NCBI GenBank assembly: GCA_030762175.1
Contig: CM060833.1
Location: 2,705,501 to 2,769,500 of the forward strand
Direction of reading: 5' to 3'
DNA from: Metallyticus violacea
Taxonomy: Eukaryota; Arthropoda; Insecta; Mantodea; Metallyticidae
DNA length: 64,000 nucleotides
The notes under the pieces are model-generated. The model did no database searches. It was not told where the DNA came from and saw nothing but the letters and a program-made list of their open reading frames with translations. Position numbers and translations under genes: made by a program. The first letter of the stretch is position 1. Every line of letters starts with the position of its first letter. Below are positions 56,688 to 64,000 of this stretch, piece by piece.

Positions 56688-57385
56688 CAGAGGGTGCCAA
56701 AAATGTACACACACTTCAAGAAAAGAAAAAAACTGTGTTAACACAACAAAACTGAATTCACACAAACAGAAAATGATGAGCACTAATCATCTTAGACTTT
56801 TACAGTTATAACAATTGCTCAAAATGCCCACCATCGGCGTCGATACACTTCTGAGTACGTTGAACTAGTGATTGAGTAACGTTTGCGAAAGTGTCCTCAG
56901 CGATTGCAGCACATGCCGTTTCAATCTCTTCCCGAAGTGCTGTCAGTGTAGCTGGTTTTCTACGATATACAACATCCTTAAGAGTTCCCCATAGGTAGAA
57001 GTCCAACGGCGGTTCTGTTCTGTACACACGTCTCCATTGCCTTTGAACTGCAACAACATTATCGGTTTTTCAATACCACTTCAAAATTGCTTTCCACTGT
57101 TCAAACGATAATCTTGGTTCTACGATGTTCTTAGTTCTGTTTTGTTCTGTCGCTAGTGTAACGTAATTTGAGTCACATCTGTTTACAGAACATCGTATAA
57201 TAATCTTGGCTTCATTTGTTCTTGTTGATTTACCTGTCACGTAACAACGCTATCATAAATGTATGTGAATTACATCTGTTTACAGAACATCATACTACAC
57301 ATTACTGATGTTTTTCGGTCAACTTTAAAATATATTAAATATATATCTACCGTGAAAGTGTGTATACACTTTTTGGTACCCTCGT
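56688..57385 (-). mobile_element. Internally deleted mariner (ITmD37E-like), copy 2
   Basis: The same family as 31582-32152, inverted. The TIR starts CAGAGGGTGCCAAAAATG after TA (56686-56687); the other end is GGTACCCTCGT before TA (57386-57387). On minus the C-terminus PLDFYLWGTLKDVVYRRKPA ... QKCIDADGGHFEQLL is intact for ~70 residues, so the third catalytic Asp region survives. Unlike copy 1 it retains that region, but the second half of the N-terminal part is rearranged, with a duplicated CATCTGTTTACAGAACATC at ~57176 and ~57273. Confidence 0.85.
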
Positions 57386-57389
57386 TACC

Positions 57390-58167
57390 AAAGTTAAATA
57401 GAACAAGAAAAGTAGCTTTTGAAAATCATAAAATTCGGATGGGAAGTTTACCCAAAAGTAAAACTTCCTCTAGCGGCACTAATATTTGTTTCTTCACAAC
57501 AAAATCCAGTTTATAACAATTAAGTAAATAAGACATTTTGTTTTTAAAAATTAAAGAAATTTAACTATATGGAGTAAAGGTACATTTGAAAACGGAAATT
57601 TAAAAAGTGTTCTTGGGTTTAATTTTCTCTATATTGTTTTAAAATTACATGAGAAATTAATTCAACATACAAACTGTATTTATAGCTTTGTACGTGTTTT
57701 ATATGTAACAAAAACATCGTCGTGAAGATAGCAAATGTGAAATATTAATCTAATATGTGTGTGTGAATTATATTTGTATGTAAGAGCGGTCTTTAATAAC
57801 CTTCAGAAAACGTTTACGTTACATGTTAATAACATTTAAATTAAATTTCAAAGCCACTGAAAATCGATGAAACTTTCGATTGTTTATTGTTGATTCTCTA
57901 TATTTGCTTAGTACATTGCAATTGTTTTTGAATATAAACATGTTTTTGTTTTATTGAAACATATGAACATCATCTTAAATACACAATGTAACTCGAAACT
58001 TTCTGTTGTTTCTCTCTACTTTAGTAAATGTAAAGAATGATATCAAGGGCTCAGTTCATAACCATGGTTACATTTAAAAATGTTTAAAAATACCCACATA
58101 GTATAGCTTTGACTGATAAGTGGCCATACATTTCATTTAATTAATAGTATATCATTCATTTTTTGTG

Positions 58168-58207
<40 letters not shown>

Positions 58208-58382
58208 CTAAAATGTAGTTTCTCTTTTGTAGGTTGCAAGAATTCTAATACCACACAGTAATGCTATAACTTAATTCATTTCATTTATTAATAAGATCTA
58301 ATTTGGAATTCATATTATTTTATTAAAAGTTATTCAACTGGATGAGTAGTTCGCTAAGTTTACGCAGCTCCTGCGTGATGGA
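57390..58382 (+). repeat. Composite repeat D/E, copy 3 (plus)
   Basis: Two diverged ~137-bp D units (57390-57620: CTCTAGCGGCACTAATATTTG, then CAACAAAATCC) run directly into the E body, which matches 3840-3100 read on minus. It closes with GTTCGCTAAGTTTACGCAG, CTCCTGCGTGA at 58350-58377. This copy shows D units, E body and end motif as one contiguous family. (AAT)n occurs internally at 58171-58204. Confidence 0.8.
58171..58204. repeat. (AAT)n microsatellite inside repeat E copy 3
   Basis: The complement of the ATT runs at 3236 and 32182, in the same element position. Confidence 0.95.
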
Positions 58383-58465
58383 CTTTTTTTTTCTTTAGAA
58401 CTCCAACAAACGTCAATTCTCTCTTTCCCAATTTCTCTACAAACTGAATCAAACTAAACCAGTTG

Positions 58466-58747
58466 TTTATTTACGGACGCTCTTTATCATCTCAGGTCAT
58501 CAGTGTTCTATTCAATTCAGGGCGTGAAACGGCCGACAATTTTTGCTCAGAGGTCTCTTCTTTCAGGCTTGAGGTTCTTTATCGTGCCGTAAATGTACGA
58601 TACGGGACCCACGGATTTACTTCCTTTCCGAAGGAAGCCATACTTACGATTTTTACAACCGAAAAATCCATCGGCCCTGGCCGGGTTCCAACCCGCGATC
58701 TTGGGTTTAGGAGGCAAGTATGGTTACCACTCACCACCAGGACCGAC
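58466..58747 (-). mobile_element. SINE-B copy 8
   Basis: Minus-strand, full length, with the head at the right end (GGTTCCAACCCGCGATCTTGG on plus is the B-box side; CACCACCAGGACCGAC the 5' end). Confidence 0.93.
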
Positions 58748-58815
58748 TAGCGTATGTTACGATTGGATGACAAAATCGCAAGATGAACTGAGTAGGAACT
58801 GCGAATATCTTTCAC

Positions 58816-58817
<2 letters not shown>

Positions 58818-58901
<84 letters not shown>
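58818..58901. repeat. (ATT)n microsatellite, 28 units
   Basis: Uninterrupted. It lies between SINE-B copy 8 and the piggyBac fragment and is not part of repeat E. Confidence 0.97.
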
Positions 58902-58902
<1 letters not shown>

Positions 58903-58904
58903 TA

Positions 58905-59170
58905 TGTTATCACAAGCCGGTCTGACAACACAGGTTTCAGGCTCTTTTGCCCATTTGTACAGATTTTTGCCACGAAAGTAATTGCTTCTGGGCAGATCTT
59001 CACCTGAATCATGTTGACCTTGCTCTAGGTCACCGTCAACTTCTGAAGAGGTGTCATGGTCGCTCAAACAAGGACAAATGCCTGCTTCATTTTCGCCACA
59101 GCCACTATCTGATTCCTCAAACCACCTAGTTACAATTTCATCAAAATTCTGGTCTGAAGTTTTCACCCGT
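58905..59170 (-). mobile_element. piggyBac-like transposase N-terminal fragment
   Basis: On minus, 59166-58905 encodes an acidic N-terminus (QNFDEIVTRWFEESDSG, CLSDHDTSSEVDGDLEQGQ) ending SNYFRGKNLYKWAKEPE. Acidic Ser/Asp-rich leaders followed by YFxGKxxYKW are typical of piggyBac-family transposases just before the catalytic domain. The DDD catalytic core is absent and the frame runs into the ATT microsatellite (poly-Asn). Confidence 0.7.
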
Positions 59171-59409
59171 TGCAGTTGAGTCGGAAGATTTGTGTGCTTT
59201 TACTCCAGTCCTTATTTCCAACACATGCCCTAAAAAGAACTGGAATTTAGAATAAATTATGCAAAAAACATAGTGAGTTTTGTAATGTTCCCACTTGACG
59301 CTACAGCGCACACTATTCAACTGGAAGCTACTGGGACAATGACAACAACAAAAGAATGGACAAAAAGGCGGGGTATCAAAGATCGCACCACGTTAATTAA
59401 AGTTTGAAC

Positions 59410-59522
59410 CAGATTTTCCTAAGTCATCATTGGCAAGTATCGGAGAGGTACCCAACTTAATTCTTCCTCCCCAATTCACCACTTACTGCCTGTAAGGTCT
59501 AAGCGTCATGCACTGTTAAAAG
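59410..59522 (+). mobile_element. Possible highly diverged SINE-A body fragment
   Basis: TTTTCCTAAGTCATCATTGGC, GAGAGGTACCC and CACCACTTACTGCCTGTAAGG follow the order of SINE-A landmarks (TTTTCCTCAGTCCTCATAAATGGC, GGGAGGTACCC, CACCGCCTGTGGTGCC) with many changes. No head is present. Confidence 0.35.
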
Positions 59523-59529
59523 CAGACCT

Positions 59530-60525
59530 ACTTTAGTGATTGATTGCTGCGTTTACGGGCGATATTTCCTTAAGGAGCAACGCCTTTGATTGTTACGGTA
59601 TGACTGGTTTCTGTTATAGCTTGCAACCAGACCAAGCTACTTACCACGTTTTGAGACTAAGAGATACATTTTTGTCATTATTTTTCATTGTTTTTGAAAA
59701 CTTTTCATATGACTTTTACAATATTCTGCTATTTATTTGGTTTAACAAGATAATGTTGTATTTACGCGAATCTAATGCGCACCCCAAATTCGAAACTTAA
59801 AATCTTAATAAACATATTTTAGCGAATTGTTGTATGACGTCTTACAGATAAGCGCTTCTGCTTGATACAATATCAGAACGCAAATTTATAAGTGCACTGT
59901 TGTTACATCTTGGAGTACGTAGGACAAGATCCATAACTCGTGCTGTTGTCAGGTCAAAGAAGAAAAGTGTTGCCTGCTCTTCCTCCTTTCATGTACAAAT
60001 TCCAAAACTTGTTTTTCAATGTCAGTGCCTTCCTTTGCGAGGATCGGTGAATTTTTTCTTTAGTTACAAATAATGTCAATTTCTGTTACCGCCACAAGCG
60101 AACGTTACATAGAACTCTCTTCCTGTCTTTCTGTTACCATGTTTTTCAGCATAAAGAATTACTTTACACTTAAAAGTAGCGTCATAAGATGTTATTCTCT
60201 GTTTGTCCTCCATGTCGTGACTACCTCGATTCAAGCGCTCCATACACCAACAATGAATGCTATGAAGTCGACAATTGCAGCATTACATTGTGACGTAATA
60301 AACGATCAATTGGAACGAACTATGACACGGATTTGCACTGGAATCTAATGTGCACTACAGTTTTAAATACTACATTTGCACAAAAACGAATGCATTAAAT
60401 TCGCTGAAATACAGTAATAAAATTTTTATAAAGCATTTAGACGTAACTATTAATAAATACACAGTAAGAACGTTTCTTGTTTGAAATATCTGCCATTTAT
60501 AGTGTATGTCAATAAAAGAATGTAG
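59530..60525. other. No recognised feature
   Basis: The 91-codon frame at 60073-60348 has no recognised family. GCGAATCTAATGCGCACC near 59767 and GGAATCTAATGTGCAC near 60340 are similar short sequences in direct orientation. Their meaning is unclear. Confidence 0.35.
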
Positions 60526-60589
60526 AAATACAGATACGTCTCAAAAGTAATGTCATTGTTAAACAAAACTTTATTTTGACAATAAATTA

Positions 60590-61500
60590 AACTAATATTC
60601 AAAGTAAAGGTTATCAGATTCCTTAGTCTTGAGCCATCTTTCAGCGAGGTTTGTCATCATATGACGGTACCAGTTTCTGGACTTTGATGTGAAGAATTCG
60701 TGCCAGGCTTCAATGTTTTCTTCCACGCAGGAAATGAGTCATAGATCGAAACAGATCGGAGCTATATGCTGGGTGTGATAGCAGCTCGACCCCTTCCAAT
60801 TCCTTTTTTCCATAGTTGTTCGAGCGGTATGGGGTCACGCATTGTCCTGCTGCAAGAGATGTGTATTTTGATTAACTGATGCTGGGTATCTCTTTCCCAC
60901 AACTTCATGAACTCATTTCAGTTGTTGAAAATACAAATTCGCACACTACACACCCGTTCGGAACAAACTTTGAGTGAACACACCTTCAAAATTCCACCAG
61001 ACACGTAACGACATTACTTTGGGGCCGAACCGATTTTGTTGGGGGGACTGAGGTGTCCGGGTTGCGGTATATACCAACATGACATTTCTCCTTATTTAAC
61101 TATCATCCTTGGTACTTGTGTTTGCGATACGCTAATGTCAGAAATTCACTTTGCGTTGGGCCTGCTCAGGTGTCAATTTATGAGATACAATTTCCGTATG
61201 ATTTTTAAGTGTCTTAATGTAGTGATGTATGATATCTTTTGATGTACCTAATTCTGACAGCCTTCGAGTACTTTATGAGAATTTTCTTCCAAAATTCTGC
61301 GTGTATGCTCAATATTTCATGTCTTTGGTTTTCCAAGGCGTAGTGTTTTCTTCTCCACTATTGAAACGCCGGAATCACTGTTGTGCTACACGCTCACTAC
61401 ATCCTTAAAGTCGCGACAGCAGATTTATAATCTTGTTTCCAGTAGTGCCTCAGTAAAACTGTAATTTCAAACTTTCAAACTTTATTACCTCCATTTTATG
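60590..61500 (-). mobile_element. Degenerate mos1-like mariner relic 10
   Basis: On minus near 60880-60800, LLQQDNA then a stop, PHTARTTMEK, is a clear second-Asp region. Near 60700-60620, FFTSKSRNWYRHMMTNLAER then WLKTKESDNLYFE is the intact-looking C-terminus. Upstream, RYVSGGILKVC near 61015-60985 and a VVSV-type N-terminal part near 61400 are recognisable. One stop sits directly after the DNA motif and frameshifts occur elsewhere. Domain order is complete, so this is a near full-length dead copy. Confidence 0.78.
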
Positions 61501-61764
61501 ATTGTGAATTAACAACTGCCGACTGACACGTGCTCAATATACACATAATTCTTGTAAATAACATCGTCAAACAAAAGAAAAGCATTAAACTTTTATGAAA
61601 CACCAAAGAAAAAAAAAAACGACAGTTCTTATGAAACAATCATTTCATTACGAAGTTACTGGAGAAGTATTGTCGCTGTTTAAAAGAATATACTCAGCTA
61701 TTTGTACTCCTTTCTATTTATTTGTCTATTTGTAACTATAGCGTAAAGAAATGATTTTATTATA

Positions 61765-63180
61765 CAAGCTAGTTAAAAGTCCCGCATCTAAACAATTTTT
61801 GAAGCATATGGTTCAGTGACATGAAACTCTTTGTGGGGGATAGCCGTGTACTGGGATCTCAAATATGAATTTACCGACTTTTTCCTACTTCCGGCTTATC
61901 TCTTGTTTTAAATGGAATACGCAATACATTTTCCTTTTTGAATAATGCATATTAAGAACTTTCAAAAAAACACCCACCTAGATACTTCTGTACACATTTA
62001 TTTTTCCTAAGTCAAGGGGAAAAAATGTAGCGAATTATAAAACGCTTCTTTTGTTTACTGTGTTTTGTCATTAATAACATAAATACTGTCATTTGTTTAT
62101 ATCCATAGCATCGTGTTTATTGATAGAGAAACGTCTTGTTTAAAAGGTTATATCTGACATCTAGTGAGTAAAACGGAAAGAATTCTAACTTTAATTACCG
62201 TTGCATATAAACAACAACGATCTCATCGAGAGGCAGCGCATTTATTCAATGATATGCATAGAAACTTAATGTTTGATCATATCTTTCTTTTCCTTTCTTC
62301 TTTAGGTAAACGCTTAACACTAAGAGATATTTTGATTTGCTTTGAAATCACGCAGTAATCGGCTATCGTAAATTTTTTCCACATCCAGTCAGCGGGGGGA
62401 TGGCATCCATTTCCAAAAGATGAAGCTCCAGTTCGATGTCGCTCCTGGTGGTGTAGTGCTAACCATACTTGCCTCCTAAACTCAAGTTAGCGGGTTCTAT
62501 CCCGGCCAGGGCGTAAAAATCCTAAGTATGGCTTCCTTCGGAAGGGAAGTAAAGCAATGGGTCCCGTGTCGTACATTTACGGCACGATAAAGAACCTCAA
62601 GCCTGAAAGAAGAGGCCTCTGAGCGAAATTTGTCGCCCGTTTCACGTCCTGAAGTGAATGGGACGCTGATGACCTGAGATGTTAAAGAACGTCCGTAAAT
62701 AAATTTAAAAAATCCAGTTCACTGTGGACAGAATGTTCTTCAGACCAGGTGTTTCCGTAAACGAAGGATTGGTAGGTGTTGGCAGGCCCCAGCCTTTGGG
62801 CTTCTTTTTGTGGGGACGTTTGAAGTCAATAGTATATCGAGAAAGGCCCAACTACTTTGAAGATTGGAGTATCGAATAATGGAAGAGATGTAAGACATTC
62901 TTAAACAAAGTCGTTTCTTAAATGGTTTCTATGTCCCCAGCCACATTGTCAAGCAAGTGAACACAGAATTTAGACGTTTGTTTTGTTTTTGTTAAGGAAG
63001 GAGCGTCTTATTGTTCGCTGTACTTTTTTGTTTACTTGATTTAGCAACAATAAATTTATATAGAGATATCTGATGTGGGTATTTTTTGAGATACGGCAAT
63101 CCCCACATATCAAGTTACATGTCATTGAAACACATGTTTGAAAAGTTATTTAGGTAGTGGGGTTTATTTAACTGACGCTG
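61765..63180 (+). mobile_element. Mariner G2 with ~190-bp inverted repeats and nested SINE-B
   Basis: TA flanks both ends (61763-61764; 63181-63182). The left TIR starts CAAGCTAGTTAAAAGTCCCG; the right, on minus, CAGCGTCAGTTAAATAAACC. A transposase N-terminus (SKTERILTLITVAYKQQRSHREAAHLFNDMH) starts at 62164. After an internal deletion, a piece before the SINE and VLQTRC, KRRIGRCW after it continue the core. PLGFFLWGRLKSIVYRERP near 62790-62850 is the third region, where Gly replaces the catalytic Asp. It is the same family as G1. The nested SINE-B (62435-62712) shows that G2 is the older insertion. Confidence 0.85.
62435..62712 (+). mobile_element. SINE-B copy 9 inside mariner G2
   Basis: A head with A box TGGTGTAGTGCTAACC, B box GGTTCTATCCC, and a deletion of the usual GATCGATGGATTTTTTCGGG segment. 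The eight bases TCCAGTTC at 62427-62434 recur at 62713-62720. The related element G1 carries the uninterrupted sequence (41772-41790, minus), so the target duplication is confirmed by an empty site. Confidence 0.94.
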
Positions 63181-63189
63181 TACATAAGA

Positions 63190-64000
63190 TATTTTTGTTT
63201 GCAACTTACCTGCGTTTCAGTGCGGCAATAATTCTAGAGCCAATAGCAACAAAGGGGAGGGGCAAAGTGGGAGACGTGGAGAAATTTTTATTATAAAGCT
63301 ACGATGTCCAAATTATATGCTCCGAAGTTGGAACTTCATTGCCCGTCAATAAATAATGGCTGTCGTTCGATCATTTGGTACAAGCAGTGTTAATGTAGGA
63401 GCTTGGCGCAGATGTGGGAATGTTTATTACTGAATATAAATATTACGTAGTCAGCAAGCAGTTTATATGACACTATACAATATTATTAATAATAGTTTTA
63501 GGTGAGCACGCCCAACAAATTGTATACTTGACCAAATACGACGCTGTTTATGACGTAACTATTGTGACTATTATAGCAGAGGGCGATAAACATGAAAAAT
63601 AGGCAGCAATGTCTTATAGAATAGGCTCTTATATAATTATTTAAACAAAAACCTTTACTGTACTGAACGCCATTCAGAACCAATGAAAAATGTTGCAGTT
63701 GTAGAACTGTTTGAGAGTTGCAATCTTCTACAGCGAGAAGAAATTTGTTTTTAACGGAAAAAATCGCCTTTCTCATTCTGTTGTTTCAGAATTTGTTGTT
63801 TTAACGTTCAAATAGTTCCATAATTCATGGGAAAATTGTGCTTGCCGGAATTAATATGTCACTTGTAATTGTTTAACAACAAAACGCCTTTCTATCACTC
63901 GTTAACATCTCATTTTAAAGTTCTTCTTGAAAACTTCGCAGTTTCTCATTTTCAGGCATTTGAGTATGACGCATAACAACCATCGTTTCTAATTTTCACC
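63190..64000. other. No recognised feature
   Basis: AT-rich sequence to the window end. The 92-codon minus frame at 63498-63776 has no recognisable domain. Confidence 0.4.

Overview
This is eukaryotic, AT-rich, repeat-dominated DNA, most likely from an arthropod with a large genome. The evidence is many degenerate mariner-type transposons of arthropod style, two tRNA-derived SINE families present in 6 and 9 clear copies, a Penelope-like retroelement, piggyBac, hAT-like and LINE fragments, several satellites, and almost no host coding sequence. I cannot name the species. There is no bacterial operon, CRISPR array, rRNA or intact tRNA gene. Nearly every open frame shorter than about 140 codons is chance or a fragment of a transposase.

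Host genes. I support one host exon with good confidence: the first coding exon of an ABCG-type ABC transporter on the minus strand (20782-20920). It has a start codon, the family's pre-nucleotide-binding-domain motif and a consensus splice donor. A weaker, unrecognised exon candidate lies at 35185-35351 on the plus strand.

Layout. 1-2.8 kb: AT-rich satellite, then a 41-bp satellite whose junctions form a perfect palindrome. 2.8-8.8 kb: composite repeat E/D with a SINE-A inside, a mariner relic, a SINE-B and a scrambled mariner mosaic. 9.6-15 kb: three more mariner relics and a SINE-B. 16.5-22.1 kb: SINEs, two arrays of a ~137-bp tandem repeat and the ABCG exon. 22.2-27.3 kb: LINE tail, SINEs, hAT-like relic, a decayed copy of an arthropod orphan family and the end of a DD34D mariner. 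29-37 kb: SINEs, a 571-bp mariner derivative inside repeat E, a mariner carrying a SINE-B with a 13-bp target duplication, and a near full-length DD34D mariner. 38-44.2 kb: SINE-A, a 619-bp mariner deletion derivative, a Penelope-like element with inverted tail copies, a mariner with ~190-bp inverted repeats, and a complete 1.32-kb CACTA-like element carrying a 226-codon orphan gene. 47-54 kb: three mariner relics, the second DD34D mariner, a 130-bp higher-order repeat and a long foldback element. 56.7-64 kb: second copies of several families, a piggyBac fragment, a mos1-like mariner and a mariner with a SINE-B nested at a demonstrable empty site.

The most notable locus is 42758-44079. Perfect 13-bp termini beginning CACTG, a TTA target duplication and an exact pre-insertion sequence in the neighbouring tandem unit define a mobile element. 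It carries one intact gene of a widespread arthropod family with an ERFHQDI signature, apparently shortened in the middle.
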